The notes: generated from the sequence alone by a model not told the origin. Shown: positions 23,129-32,746, counted from the first letter of the stretch. The stretch: 38,877 nucleotides of DNA from Alcaligenaceae bacterium (GCA_947380655.1 CANCRX010000025.1:1-38877); one strand, 5' to 3'. Made by a program: numbers and translations.

Positions 23129-23523
23129 GCTCTAAATAAATGCCCGGTCATTAACCCCAGCATGGTTAACACCAGAGAACCAGCCAGACTCACGCCAGCA
23201 TAGCCTAGCGCCATACCAAAGCGGCCCTCTTCTAAAAAAGCCACTGTTTCTGCTGAAAAGGTAGAAAAAGTCGTCAGCCCACCCATAAAACCAGTGATCA
23301 GCAACAGACGCCAGAAAGGCGGCCACTCCGGGTGAGCCGAGACAATGGAAAGCACCAGACCGACCAGATAACCACCCAGCATGTTGGCGGTTAAAGTGCC
23401 CCAGGGAAAGGCTTGCGCGTGACGGTTCAGCCACAGACCAAGAATCCAGCGCAACCACGCCCCTGCGGTTGCACCCATGGCGACGGCAATAAAGTGACTG
23501 AGTGTGAGCATCTGTGTTGACAT
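23125..23523 (-). CDS. crcB: Fluoride ion channel CrcB/Fluc
   Basis: This small inner-membrane protein exports fluoride as a dual-topology dimer. The 132 residues contain four hydrophobic helices. The central sodium/fluoride motif GGLTTFSTFSAE (near residue 80) and the earlier GTLTANMLGG (near 42), with the conserved asparagine, are diagnostic. The upstream gap to thrC is only 46 bases and shows no fluoride riboswitch, so expression probably follows from thrC read-through or a weak local promoter. Confidence 0.95.
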   Translation of the reverse strand: MSTQMLTLSHFIAVAMGATAGAWLRWILGLWLNRHAQAFPWGTLTANMLGGYLVGLVLSIVSAHPEWPPFWRLLLITGFMGGLTTFSTFSAETVAFLEEGRFGMALGYAGVSLAGSLVLTMLGLMTGHLFRA

Positions 23524-23569
23524 GGTCTAACCTCATTTCAAATATGTACGCTCACACGGTCCGGGCAAA

Positions 23570-24979
23570 TCAAACCCTTGCATACTGAGTAATATAAGCC
23601 CTGACCGCATCGACGTCGCAAGGCAACACCGTCACGCGTTGCGGCAACGACTCAAGATCCTCAAGCCCCATTGGCACCGGTGCCGGATGACCTAGCGCCT
23701 CCTCAATCACCTCTGAGAATTTGGCAGGTAATGCCGTCTCGAGTACCAGCATGGGAATACCGGGTTCGACATATTGCTCTGCCACTTTCACACCATCTGC
23801 GGTATGCGGATCGATCAGCACACCGGTTCTGTCCATGACAGAGCGAATAGTGGCCAGACGACTTTCATGCGAACTCGAACCCGCCAGGAAACCATAGGTG
23901 GCTTCGAATTCAGGTAAATAATCTGAAAGATCAAAGTAACCTTTTTCGCCAAGTTCACGCCACAGAAGCGCTACGCGCTTGGCATCACGCCCGACCAGAT
24001 CAAAAACAAAGCGCTCAAAATTTGAGGCTCTGGAAATATCCATCGAGGGGCTCGATGTAACAAAGGTGTGATCTGCATCACGTGGGCGATAAATACCCGT
24101 GCGGAAAAACTCCTCCAGCACATTATTTTCGTTGGTCGCCAGAATCAAACGTCGAATTGGCAAACCCATTTGACGCGCGATATGACCGGCGAGAATATTT
24201 CCAAAATTACCTGACGGCACTGCAAAGGAAACCTGCTGTCCAGGCCCGGTCGTTGCACGCAGCCAACCGTGAAAGTAATAGACGATCTGCGCGGCAATCC
24301 GCCCCCAGTTAATGGAATTGACGGCTCCCAGATGCCATTTGGCTTTGAATACCAGATCGCTGGCCAGCGCTTTGACAACATCCTGGGCCTGATCAAAATT
24401 TCCCTTTACCGCGATATTGTGGATATTGGGATCTTGCAAGGAATACATTTGCGCACGCTGAAACGCACTCATGCGGCCTTCGGGCGAAAGCATGAATACG
24501 GCAACATTCTCTTTGCCTCGCATCGCATATTCTGCAGCAGAGCCCGTATCACCCGAGGTGGCGCCTAGAATATTGAGCGTCGCTCCGCGCTTATTCAACA
24601 CATGCGGAAAGACTTGGCCCAGAAACTGCATTGCCATGTCTTTGAACGCCAGAGTGGGCCCCTCAGACAAACCAAGCAAAGACATGCCGTGATAGAGCGG
24701 TCGCAAAGGAACAATATCTTCGCTTTGAAAGGCTTCTGCCCGATATGCCTGCTGCGTCAATTGTTCTAGCGTTGGTCGATCGATATCTGAAATAAACAGC
24801 GAAAGAATTTCAGCAGCCAGTGCGTGATACGGTAACGCACGCCAGGACTCAAGTTGCTCTGCACTCACTTGAGGAATCGTTTCTGGAACCGCCAAGCCAC
24901 CGTCTGGTGCGAGCCCTTCGAGCAGGATATCGGAGAAGCCTTGAGGGTCCATCCCTCCGCGCGTTGAGAGGTATTTCAT
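23570..24979 (-). CDS. thrC: Threonine synthase
   Basis: This PLP enzyme converts O-phosphohomoserine to threonine. It has 469 residues, with the N-terminal MKYLSTRGG typical of the long proteobacterial form. The PLP lysine is in GPTLAFKDMAMQ (near residue 111). ILGATSGDTGSAAEYAMRG (near 142) and PSGNFGNILAGH (near 252) bind the cofactor and phosphate. It overlaps the hom stop as ATGA. Together with hom it makes threonine from aspartate semialdehyde, except for homoserine kinase, which is not in this window. Confidence 0.96.
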   Translation of the reverse strand: MKYLSTRGGMDPQGFSDILLEGLAPDGGLAVPETIPQVSAEQLESWRALPYHALAAEILSLFISDIDRPTLEQLTQQAYRAEAFQSEDIVPLRPLYHGMSLLGLSEGPTLAFKDMAMQFLGQVFPHVLNKRGATLNILGATSGDTGSAAEYAMRGKENVAVFMLSPEGRMSAFQRAQMYSLQDPNIHNIAVKGNFDQAQDVVKALASDLVFKAKWHLGAVNSINWGRIAAQIVYYFHGWLRATTGPGQQVSFAVPSGNFGNILAGHIARQMGLPIRRLILATNENNVLEEFFRTGIYRPRDADHTFVTSSPSMDISRASNFERFVFDLVGRDAKRVALLWRELGEKGYFDLSDYLPEFEATYGFLAGSSSHESRLATIRSVMDRTGVLIDPHTADGVKVAEQYVEPGIPMLVLETALPAKFSEVIEEALGHPAPVPMGLEDLESLPQRVTVLPCDVDAVRAYITQYARV

Positions 24980-26295
24980 GACAGACTTTCCATACGCAAA
25001 CGTGTGACCGTCGAACGAACAAACGGCAGTGCTTCGATGGCGGCAATCGCCTTGTTTACATTACGTTCGAGTGCCTCATGGGTCAGGAAAATCAGATCAG
25101 CCATGTGCTCTGAAGCGCTACCAGATTCGTTTGGCTGCTGGATCATCGAACCAATCGAGATACCGGCATCCGCAAGCAGTCTGGTCAGATCAGCCAGCAC
25201 ACCTGGTTGATCCGCAACGGTTAAGCGCAAATAGTAGGAGGTAATCACATCGTCAATCGACAGAATAGGTGTGTCGGCCATTGCATCGGGCTGAAAGGCC
25301 AGATGCGGCACGCGATGCTCTGGGTCGGACGTAAGCAGTCGCGTAACATCAACCAGATCGGCGACGACCGCTGAGGCAGTAGGCTCCTCACCTGCACCTT
25401 TGCCGTAGTAAAGCGTCTGCCCCACCGCATCGCCGCGCACGAGTACCGCATTCATCGCGCCCTCGACGTTTGCCAGCATGGATTTGGCTGGCACCAGCGC
25501 AGGATGGACACGTAACTCGATACCTTCAGGACGACGTTTGGTAATGCCTAACAATTTAATGCGATAGCCCAAACGTTCTGCGAGTTTAATGTCTTCAGCG
25601 GCGAGTTTGGAAATACCCTCGATATAAGCTTTTTCAAACTGTACAGGGATACCGAAGGCAAGAGAAGCAAGCAGCGTTAACTTGTGTGCGGCATCAACGC
25701 CTTCAATGTCAAAAGTCGGATCGGCTTCGGCGTAGCCAAGCTTCTGTGCCTCAGCCAGGACGGTCTCGAACGGTAAGCCGCGCGAACGCATTTCAGACAA
25801 AATAAAATTTGTGGTGCCATTAATAATGCCAGCGACCCACTCAATACGATTCGCAGTCAGTCCCTCGCGCATCGCCTTAATGATCGGTATGCCACCTGCA
25901 ACAGCCGCCTCAAAGGCGACAATCACACCACGAGCCGAGGCAGCTGCAAAAATCTCACTGCCATGTTTGGCAAGTAAAGCCTTATTCGCCGTCACCACGT
26001 GTTTGCCATTTGCAATCGCTTGAAGCACCAGCTCACGTGCCAGTGTTTCACCACCAATCAGTTCAACCACAATATCGATTGAGGGATCGGTCACCACGGC
26101 ATGCGGATCAGCGCCCACCAGAACATCAGGGCCGAGCAGCTGGCGTGCTTTTTCTACATCGCGCACGGCTACGCGTGTGACTTCGATATTGCGTCCTGCG
26201 CGGCGCGCGATTTCCTGAGCGTTGCGCGCGAGCACCTTCCAGGTTCCACCACCGACAACACCTAATCCCAACAAACCAACTTTGATTGATTCCAT
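24976..26295 (-). CDS. hom: Homoserine dehydrogenase
   Basis: This enzyme reduces aspartate semialdehyde to homoserine with NAD(P)H. The 439-residue form has three parts: the nucleotide-binding GLLGLGVVGGGTWKVL at the start, the catalytic region with INGTTNFILSEM (near 158) and GYAEADPTFDIEGVDAAHKL (near 190), and a C-terminal ACT domain (LRLTVADQPGVLADLTRLL, near 350) that probably gives feedback inhibition by threonine. It shares one base with the end of alaC (TAATG) and four with the start of thrC, forming a compact alaC-hom-thrC operon. Confidence 0.97.
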   Translation of the reverse strand: MESIKVGLLGLGVVGGGTWKVLARNAQEIARRAGRNIEVTRVAVRDVEKARQLLGPDVLVGADPHAVVTDPSIDIVVELIGGETLARELVLQAIANGKHVVTANKALLAKHGSEIFAAASARGVIVAFEAAVAGGIPIIKAMREGLTANRIEWVAGIINGTTNFILSEMRSRGLPFETVLAEAQKLGYAEADPTFDIEGVDAAHKLTLLASLAFGIPVQFEKAYIEGISKLAAEDIKLAERLGYRIKLLGITKRRPEGIELRVHPALVPAKSMLANVEGAMNAVLVRGDAVGQTLYYGKGAGEEPTASAVVADLVDVTRLLTSDPEHRVPHLAFQPDAMADTPILSIDDVITSYYLRLTVADQPGVLADLTRLLADAGISIGSMIQQPNESGSASEHMADLIFLTHEALERNVNKAIAAIEALPFVRSTVTRLRMESLS

Positions 26296-27479
26296 TACAG
26301 CAACCCGTCCTTACGGAACATTTCTTTAATGCCTCGTACCGCTTGACGGGTACGTTGCTCATTTTCGATCAAGGCAAAACGCACATACTCATCGCCATAG
26401 TCACCAAAACCAATTCCTGGTGAAACAGCGACTTTGGCTTCTTCGAGAATACGCTTGGCAAACTCGAGCGAACCCATGGCCCGATACGGCTCTGGAATCA
26501 GCGCCCAGATATACATCGACGCTTTAGGGTTTTCAACCATCCAGCCTGCCTCATGCAAGCCTTTGACCAATACATCACGACGGCTCTGATATTTTTCCAC
26601 GACTTCTTTCACGCAATCCTGCGGACCATCCAGTGCAGCAATGGCTGCGACTTGAATCGGCGTAAACGTTCCATAGTCATGGTAGCTCTTGATACGGGCT
26701 AACGCATTGACCAGCTCAGCATTACCGACCATAAAGCCGATCCGCCAGCCCGCCATGTTGTAGCTCTTGCTCATAGTGAAAAATTCGACCGCGACGTCGC
26801 GCGCACCTGCAACCTGCATGATTGAGGGCGCCTGATAGCCATCAAAACAAATATCCGCGTAAGCCAGGTCATGCACCACAATGATGTTGTGCTCGCGAGC
26901 CAGTTTGATCACGCGTTCAAAAAACGACAAATCGACACACTGCGCCGTCGGATTACTTGGAAATCCAAGAATCATCATTTTGGGTTTTGGAATCGACTCG
27001 CGCACGGCACGCTCGAGCTCCTCGAAAAAATCGACACCTGGGGTCATGCGAACCGAGCGGATATTGGCGCCCGCAATGACTGCACCATAGATATGGATCG
27101 GATAGCTCGGGTTAGGCACTAAGACCGTATCACCGGCATCGAGCGTGGCGAGCATCAAATGCGCCAAGCCTTCTTTGGAGCCGATCGTGACAATCGCCTC
27201 TTTATCCGGATCAAATTGCACGTCATAACGACGGGCATACCAATCGGTGATAGCTTTTCGCAGACGGGGGATACCCTTTGATACAGAGTACCCATGCGTA
27301 TCTGGGCGTATCGTCGCCTCAACCATTTTTTCAACGATGTGCGCGGGCGTCGGTCCGTCAGGATTGCCCATCGACATATCGATGATGTCTTCCCCGCGAC
27401 GACGCGCAGCCATTTTGAGCTCACCAGTAATGTTAAAAACGTACGGTGGAAGACGCTCGATTCGGGGGAACTTTCTCAT
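26295..27479 (-). CDS. alaC: Pyridoxal-phosphate aminotransferase, AlaC-like
   Basis: This class I/II aminotransferase is of the alanine-glutamate type (AlaC). The ATG at 27479 is supported by AAGGA six bases upstream; a TTG at 27503 is less likely. The 394-residue protein has VFNITGELKMAARRRGEDII near the N-terminus, the PNPSYPIHIYGAV segment, and the PLP lysine in TMSKSYNMAGWRIGF (near residue 235). In betaproteobacteria the gene commonly precedes hom and thrC, as here, so it probably transaminates an amino acid linked to that pathway. Substrate specificity is inferred from the family only. Confidence 0.93.
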   Translation of the reverse strand: MRKFPRIERLPPYVFNITGELKMAARRRGEDIIDMSMGNPDGPTPAHIVEKMVEATIRPDTHGYSVSKGIPRLRKAITDWYARRYDVQFDPDKEAIVTIGSKEGLAHLMLATLDAGDTVLVPNPSYPIHIYGAVIAGANIRSVRMTPGVDFFEELERAVRESIPKPKMMILGFPSNPTAQCVDLSFFERVIKLAREHNIIVVHDLAYADICFDGYQAPSIMQVAGARDVAVEFFTMSKSYNMAGWRIGFMVGNAELVNALARIKSYHDYGTFTPIQVAAIAALDGPQDCVKEVVEKYQSRRDVLVKGLHEAGWMVENPKASMYIWALIPEPYRAMGSLEFAKRILEEAKVAVSPGIGFGDYGDEYVRFALIENEQRTRQAVRGIKEMFRKDGLL

Positions 27480-27729
27480 TAATAATCCTTTATGGTCTTG
27501 CAAAATGCCTGTATAGCTAAATAATATTGAGCTTTAGACGTAAAAATGCTGCAAAAAATGCATTATTTGCAACGCAGCAAAACCCAATAATCTAGCGCAA
27601 CAAGCGGCTGCCCGCAAATCGGAGAAAAAAATGCATATTTCTTCATTTTAAAGGCATCATTCAAACAAGATGACTACATTTGACGTCATCTGATTGCGCT
27701 ATGATCGACTGAACTTGCCGGAGTATTGA
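27480..27729. other. Divergent intergenic region, alaC / Mth938-domain gene
   Basis: This 250-base AT-rich gap separates alaC (minus) from the Mth938-domain gene (plus). TGCTGC (27548-27553) can pair with GCAGCA (27574-27579) around an AT-rich loop. I see no leader peptide rich in threonine or alanine codons, and no RNA gene. Both promoters should be here, but no strong pair of hexamers stood out. Confidence 0.5.
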
Positions 27730-28179
27730 TTGAAGCTTCATACAGATACCAACTCGGCACTGAATACCGTGACCGCCTATGGCGCGGGCTTTGTCGAAAT
27801 CAACAACAATCGCTTTGAACATGCGATTGTCTTTGGTCCAGAGGGAGAAATTACCCGCTGGAACGCGTTGTCCCCTCAAGACATTTCCACCGACCTGCTT
27901 TATGCCGCTGCGGGCTTAACCCCTGTTGCGCTTGACCCGATGGCCTTTCTGGATGCGGACGACACAACGGCTCCAACAGTCTCCGGGCCCCGTCCCGAAG
28001 TGCTGTTAGTCGGCACAGGCAGCAAACAAGTCTTATTACCCCATCATATTTTGCTGCCATTACTCAAAATCGGGATTGGCGTCGAGTGCATGAGCACCCA
28101 GGCAGCCGCCCGCACCTACAACATTCTGATGGCCGAAGGTCGTCAGGTCATTGCAGCACTTTTACCCGAGGTCGATTGA
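27730..28179 (+). CDS. Mth938-like domain (DUF498) protein
   Basis: The 149-residue protein has the Mth938 fold: an early GAGFVEINNNRFEHAIVFGPEG, a central EVLLVGTGSKQVLLP (near residue 90) and a C-terminal GIGVECMSTQAAARTYNILMAEGR. Human NDUFAF3, a complex I assembly factor, shares this domain; the role of bacterial members is not established. The start codon is TTG at 27730, supported by GGAG at 27720-27723. It ends one base before the bcp ATG, so the two are probably co-transcribed. Confidence 0.88.
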   Translation: MKLHTDTNSALNTVTAYGAGFVEINNNRFEHAIVFGPEGEITRWNALSPQDISTDLLYAAAGLTPVALDPMAFLDADDTTAPTVSGPRPEVLLVGTGSKQVLLPHHILLPLLKIGIGVECMSTQAAARTYNILMAEGRQVIAALLPEVD

Positions 28180-28180
28180 C

Positions 28181-28648
28181 ATGACAACAGTAATGATTGG
28201 CAAAGCGGCGCCAGATTTTTCTGCAACCAGTACTTTTGGCACCATTTCGCTCGCTCAATGTGCGGGTCGTGGCGTCATTCTGTATTTCTATCCGAAAGAC
28301 AATACGCCTGGCTGCACCACTGAAACGCAAGACTTCAAAGCACTGCATGACGAGTTCCTCGCTGTGGGGTGTGTGGTGGTGGGCGTCTCACGTGATTCCT
28401 TGAAATCACATGAAAACTTCAGCAAAAAACTCGAACTGCCTTTCCCGTTGATCGCCGATACCGATGAGGTGGTTTGCAATCTGTATGGTGTGATCAAACA
28501 GAAAAAAATGTATGGAAAAGACGTACGCGGTATCGAGCGCAGCACTTTTCTGATCGATGCACGCGGAAAACTTGTTCAGGTATGGCGCGGACTCAAAGTC
28601 CCTGGCCATGCGCAGGAAGTTCTGCAATCCGCAACCAGTCTGACGTAG
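28181..28648 (+). CDS. bcp: Thiol peroxidase Bcp (PrxQ family)
   Basis: This cytoplasmic peroxiredoxin reduces hydrogen and organic peroxides. The 155-residue protein shows the family sequence IGKAAPDFSATS at the start and FYPKDNTPGCTTE, with the peroxidatic cysteine near residue 45. The resolving cysteine found five residues later in E. coli Bcp is absent; the cysteine in DEVVCNLYG (near 100) may serve instead, as in other PrxQ types. The start at 28181 lies one base after the previous stop. Confidence 0.95.
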   Translation: MTTVMIGKAAPDFSATSTFGTISLAQCAGRGVILYFYPKDNTPGCTTETQDFKALHDEFLAVGCVVVGVSRDSLKSHENFSKKLELPFPLIADTDEVVCNLYGVIKQKKMYGKDVRGIERSTFLIDARGKLVQVWRGLKVPGHAQEVLQSATSLT

Positions 28649-28673
28649 TTCCTCAACCAGGAGAGTACTTCTT

Positions 28674-30494
28674 ATGCCCTTGCCCAAGCTGCCGACCCGC
28701 CCCGCCGCGATCCTTGACCTTAAAGGACTTGAAGTCAGCAAGACACGCTCAGAGACCGTTCAGGAGCCATTATCTGAAGATCACGAAGTTATTTTCGCTG
28801 CCGACCCCGAGCAAGCTGGTTTGCCGATCCCTACGGCTCGCAAAGTGAGTGCACCGGTCAAATTAGCCTCGCGTGCAAAACTCGACAGCGATGCACCTGC
28901 ACAGGGTAACAAACGCAGATCACCAGTACTGGAAGCAATGAAGGCGGGCAACGCACAAGCACAAGTTACGCAAGCAAAAGCGACCCATGCGAAAACTGCA
29001 GAGACGAAACCTGCGACGCCTGCCGCGAGTTCACCCTTAGCCAAAGCAAATGCCCAGCCACATAAACGTCACAAACAAAGCGATAGCGGCGTAAGAAAAT
29101 TATTCGTACTGGATACGAACGTATTGCTGCACGACCCAAGCTCACTGTTCCGTTTTGAAGAACACGACGTATTCCTGCCGATGATGACGCTCGAAGAGCT
29201 CGATCATCAGAAAAAGGGCATGTCTGAAGTCGCACGCAATGCCCGTCAAGTCAGCCGCTCGCTCGATGCGATTGTGGGCGACCATCGCAATCTCGATGAA
29301 GGTCTGGCACTCAATGAAGCAGGCCATAAAGATGCGACCGGAAAACTGTTTTTCCAGACCACCGCCATCGCGAGCACTCTGCCACCAGACCTGCCGATGG
29401 GTAAAGCCGACAATCAGATTCTAGGGGTCGTGCGCGCGCTCCAGGACCTGCATAAAAACCGCGAAGTCGTGCTGGTGTCAAAAGACATCAATATGCGCTT
29501 AAAGGCCCGTGCACTCGCTCTGGCTGCAGAAGACTATTTCAACGACCAGGTGCTGGAAGACTCTGACCTGCTTTATAGCGGGGTCTTGCAACTGCCTGAT
29601 AACTTCTGGAACAAGCACGGCAAAGACGTCGAGTCCTGGCCGCAAGGCGGAACAACGTTCTACAAAATTCATGGTCCCATGTGCGCGCAATTCATGGTCA
29701 ATCAGTTCGTGTATTTTGAAGGTCCGATGCCACTCTACGCACAGGTACGCGAAGTCAGCGGCAAGACCGCAGTGCTCGCCACGTTGCGCGACTATACCCA
29801 CGGCAAGAACAATGTCTGGGGCGTCATCGCTCGCAATCGTGAACAGAATTTTGCAATGAATCTGTTGATGAATCCCGACTGTGATTTCGTTTCATTGCTG
29901 GGGCAAGCCGGTACAGGCAAAACACTGATGACACTCGCCGCAGGCCTCGCGCAGGTGCTGGAAACCAAGCGCTACAGCGAAATTATCATGACACGCGTCA
30001 CCGTTCCTGTTGGTGAAGATATTGGTTTTCTTCCCGGTACTGAAGAAGAAAAAATGGGTCCCTGGATGGGCGCACTCGAAGACAATCTCGAGGTGCTCAA
30101 CATGGGTGATGCAGAAATGGGAGTCGGGAGTCCGGCAAGCAATAGCAACGACTGGGGTCGCACCGCGACCATGGAGCTGATCCGCTCGAAAATTAAAATT
30201 AAATCTCTTAACTTCATGCGCGGTCGAACCTTTCTCAATAAGCTGCTGATCATCGACGAAGCACAAAACCTTACGCCCAAACAGATGAAGACCCTCATCA
30301 CGCGTGCGGGACCAGGCACTAAAGTTATTTGTCTCGGCAATATTGCTCAGATCGACACCCCCTACCTCACAGAGGGCAGTTCTGGCCTGACCTTTGTGGT
30401 GGACAGATTCAAGGGCTGGCCGCACGCCGGACATGTCACACTGCAGCGCGGAGAACGCTCACGTCTGGCCGATTACGCGGGTGAAGTTCTTTAA
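28674..30494 (+). CDS. PIN-PhoH fusion protein (PhoH2-type ribonuclease/ATPase)
   Basis: This 606-residue protein joins a PIN ribonuclease domain to a PhoH ATPase. The PIN domain starts near residue 142 (KLFVLDTNVLLHDP, with acidic Asp147), and TLEELD follows. The PhoH part has Walker A GQAGTGKT (about 410-417) and Walker B LLIIDEAQNLTP near 525. Characterised PhoH2 proteins are RNA helicase/ribonucleases. Residues 1-135 are an Ala/Lys/Thr-rich, probably disordered extension. AGGAG at 28659-28663 precedes the start. The stop codon directly abuts the pdxA ATG. Confidence 0.93.
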   Translation: MPLPKLPTRPAAILDLKGLEVSKTRSETVQEPLSEDHEVIFAADPEQAGLPIPTARKVSAPVKLASRAKLDSDAPAQGNKRRSPVLEAMKAGNAQAQVTQAKATHAKTAETKPATPAASSPLAKANAQPHKRHKQSDSGVRKLFVLDTNVLLHDPSSLFRFEEHDVFLPMMTLEELDHQKKGMSEVARNARQVSRSLDAIVGDHRNLDEGLALNEAGHKDATGKLFFQTTAIASTLPPDLPMGKADNQILGVVRALQDLHKNREVVLVSKDINMRLKARALALAAEDYFNDQVLEDSDLLYSGVLQLPDNFWNKHGKDVESWPQGGTTFYKIHGPMCAQFMVNQFVYFEGPMPLYAQVREVSGKTAVLATLRDYTHGKNNVWGVIARNREQNFAMNLLMNPDCDFVSLLGQAGTGKTLMTLAAGLAQVLETKRYSEIIMTRVTVPVGEDIGFLPGTEEEKMGPWMGALEDNLEVLNMGDAEMGVGSPASNSNDWGRTATMELIRSKIKIKSLNFMRGRTFLNKLLIIDEAQNLTPKQMKTLITRAGPGTKVICLGNIAQIDTPYLTEGSSGLTFVVDRFKGWPHAGHVTLQRGERSRLADYAGEVL

Positions 30495-31526
30495 ATGATC
30501 CACCTGCATAGCGAACTGAAAGATCGGCCCCTGGGTATCACAATGGGTGATGCCCAGGGCATTGGCCCTGAAATCATCGTTAAACTTCACGCCAAAGGAC
30601 TGCCTGCCCCTTGCGTCGTGTACGGCGACGTACCGAGCCTGGAGCGCGCAGCCAAATCCTTGCATAGCGTTGTGAAGATCATTGCGCTGGACTCAGTCGA
30701 CGCCTTCAACGATGCGCATTTGTTACATATTGCCCATGGCCCATGTATGTATGTGCGTCCAACCTTCCCGGCGCTTCCAGAGGACTTACCGTTGGGCTGC
30801 GTGGATGCCCGTGCCGGACGGGCAGCCTATGATGCGCTCTGCATGGCGATCGACGATGCAAAACTCGGTCGTATTTCAGCTATTGTCACCGCCCCCCTGA
30901 ATAAAGAGGCCATGCATGCAGCAGGGCTTGATTTCCCGGGCCACACTGAAATACTTGCGCAGCGAACGGCTACCGAACACGTTGCCATGATGCTGGTCAA
31001 TGAACAACTGCGCGTCATCCTTGCCACGATTCATATCACCTTGTCTGAGGTCCCCCAGACCATCACTCAGGAATTAGAGTTACGCACCATTGAACTCGCG
31101 CATAAGGCTTGCGTGGGGATGGGTATCGCAGCGCCCAGGATCGCCGTAGCCGGTTTGAACCCCCATGCGGGAGAAAACGGTAAGTTCGGACGCGAAGAGC
31201 TCGATATTCTGTTACCGGCGATTGCCCAGGCGCGTGCGCAAGGTATTGATGCAACGGGCCCCTGGCCTGGGGACACGATATTCATGCGGGCACGCAAAGG
31301 TGAATTTGATATCGTCGTCGCTCAATACCATGACCAGGGGCTGATCCCAATCAAATACCTAGGCGTCGACGATGGCGTCAACATAACCGTTGGGCTGCCC
31401 TTTGTCAGAACGAGCGTTGACCATGGCACTGCCTTTGATATAGCCGGTCAAGGAATAGCGGACCCCTCTTCCCTTGAGACAGCTTTTAAACTCGCAATTA
31501 AGATGTTGGGTACAAATAATGAATAA
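30495..31526 (+). CDS. pdxA: 4-hydroxythreonine-4-phosphate dehydrogenase
   Basis: PdxA oxidises 4-phosphohydroxy-L-threonine in the DXP-dependent vitamin B6 pathway. The 343-residue protein has the opening GITMGDAQGIGPEIIVK (near residue 14). Metal/substrate histidines lie in FPGHTEIL (near 150), ATIHITLSEVP (near 178) and AQYHDQGLIPIKYLG (near 277). Its ATG follows the PhoH stop with no gap, an unusual neighbour, since pdxA often lies beside surA and rsmA. The pathway also uses DXP made by Dxs, encoded at 36817-38670. Confidence 0.95.
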   Translation: MIHLHSELKDRPLGITMGDAQGIGPEIIVKLHAKGLPAPCVVYGDVPSLERAAKSLHSVVKIIALDSVDAFNDAHLLHIAHGPCMYVRPTFPALPEDLPLGCVDARAGRAAYDALCMAIDDAKLGRISAIVTAPLNKEAMHAAGLDFPGHTEILAQRTATEHVAMMLVNEQLRVILATIHITLSEVPQTITQELELRTIELAHKACVGMGIAAPRIAVAGLNPHAGENGKFGREELDILLPAIAQARAQGIDATGPWPGDTIFMRARKGEFDIVVAQYHDQGLIPIKYLGVDDGVNITVGLPFVRTSVDHGTAFDIAGQGIADPSSLETAFKLAIKMLGTNNE

Positions 31527-31599
31527 AGGGTTAACCCGTAATACCTGACATTTCGCAAAGGTTTCCATAAAAAACTAGATTAGATATCAAAGCTAAGTA

Positions 31600-31605
31600 T
31601 ATAAT
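31600..31605 (+). promoter_or_regulatory. Candidate -10 box (TATAAT) upstream of the PBP7-like gene
   Basis: An exact TATAAT lies 35 bases before the ATG at 31640, in an AT-rich gap after pdxA. No good -35 hexamer is seen at the expected distance. Confidence 0.4.
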
Positions 31606-31639
31606 TTACATAGTTTTTATATTTTCCAAGGCAACAGGA

Positions 31640-32746
31640 ATGGGTTTTTTGTCTTTTTTTCCGTCTCGCCAGGCTTGGCTCGCACCATTATTGTGCGTGG
31701 CGTTAGCTTCCCCTATCGCCCAGGTTGCCGCCCAAAATACGAGTGACAGCTCAGGATCAAGCGCTAACAGCACTAAGAAAAAGCCGGCGACGACCAACAA
31801 ACAAAACAGCAAGACCGCTCAAAAACCAAGCACCGCGACAACAAAAAAAACCAGTACAGCTAAATCCACCAAAAGCTCTGCAGTCAAGCCCTCCAACGCC
31901 CCGAGTATTAACAAAAAAGCAGTCGCCGCTACCGGGGCAACTAAAGTTGCCTCCATAGGCGCTGTCAGGTCGAACGTGGTGTTCGTTCAGGATCTCTCCA
32001 GTCAGGCAGTGCTTTATTCACGCAACGACGAAGGTCCACGCCCAATCGCCTCGATTACTAAACTGATGACGGCTCTCATCGTCACCGATGCCAACCAGAA
32101 CATGCAGGAAATGCTCGAAGTCACACAAGCGGATGTTGATCAAGTCAAACACAGCCGCTCGCGACTGGCCGTTGGCGCGCGCCTCACGCGTGCAGACATG
32201 TTGCACATTGCCCTGATGTCTTCGGAAAATCGTGCGGCCAACGCTTTGGCACGTAATTATCCTGGTGGGATGAATGCCTTTGTTGCTGCGATGAATGCCA
32301 AAGCAAGACAGCTCGGTATGATTCAGTCACGGTTTGTCGAACCAACAGGTTTGTCGAGTGACAATGTGTCTTCACCGCGCGATCTGGTTAAACTCTTGCA
32401 AGCTTCTGCGTCTCGTCCGACCATTAGTAACTATTCAACAGATAACCAGCAAGAAGTCAGTGCGGGCAATAAAACGCCTACCGTATTCCGTAACACCAAT
32501 ATGTTGGTCACCAACCCGGCTTGGGATATCAAGGTATCAAAGACTGGCTTTATCAACGAGGCCGGTCAGTGCCTAGTGATGGTGACACGCATCAACAACC
32601 GTGACACAGCGATCGTCTTGCTTAATGCTGAAGGCAAAGGCACGCGAATTTACGATGCAATGAAAATCAAACAAATGGTGCAGGCAAAGCAGCAAGTCGC
32701 CGCAACGGATCAAGCTGAGATAGAAAGCGTTGAAAAAGAGATATAA
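31640..32746 (+). CDS. D-alanyl-D-alanine endopeptidase/carboxypeptidase (PBP7/PbpG-like)
   Basis: This is a periplasmic serine peptidase of the S11 family that trims peptidoglycan peptides. The active-site motifs are present in order: SITK (Ser138, Lys141), SEN (195-197) and KTG (301-303). The 368-residue protein starts with a signal peptide (cleavage near VAAQN). A lysine-, serine- and threonine-rich linker of about 65 residues (35-100) precedes the catalytic domain; it may span or bind the cell wall. Length and motif spacing fit PbpG better than DacA, because no C-terminal membrane anchor is seen. Confidence 0.92.
   Translation: MGFLSFFPSRQAWLAPLLCVALASPIAQVAAQNTSDSSGSSANSTKKKPATTNKQNSKTAQKPSTATTKKTSTAKSTKSSAVKPSNAPSINKKAVAATGATKVASIGAVRSNVVFVQDLSSQAVLYSRNDEGPRPIASITKLMTALIVTDANQNMQEMLEVTQADVDQVKHSRSRLAVGARLTRADMLHIALMSSENRAANALARNYPGGMNAFVAAMNAKARQLGMIQSRFVEPTGLSSDNVSSPRDLVKLLQASASRPTISNYSTDNQQEVSAGNKTPTVFRNTNMLVTNPAWDIKVSKTGFINEAGQCLVMVTRINNRDTAIVLLNAEGKGTRIYDAMKIKQMVQAKQQVAATDQAEIESVEKEI

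Noticed and set aside
23524..23569. Possible fluoride riboswitch before crcB
   Set aside because: Only 46 bases separate crcB from thrC, too few for the riboswitch plus promoter, and the expected pseudoknot elements are not visible.
27480..27729. Amino-acid attenuator before alaC-hom-thrC
   Set aside because: No short leader frame rich in threonine or isoleucine codons and no terminator/antiterminator pair with a T-run were seen.
29892..30434. A 180-codon open frame on the minus strand
   Set aside because: It lies wholly inside the PIN-PhoH gene on the other strand, whose Walker motifs and length are clear. The antisense frame has no recognisable domain.
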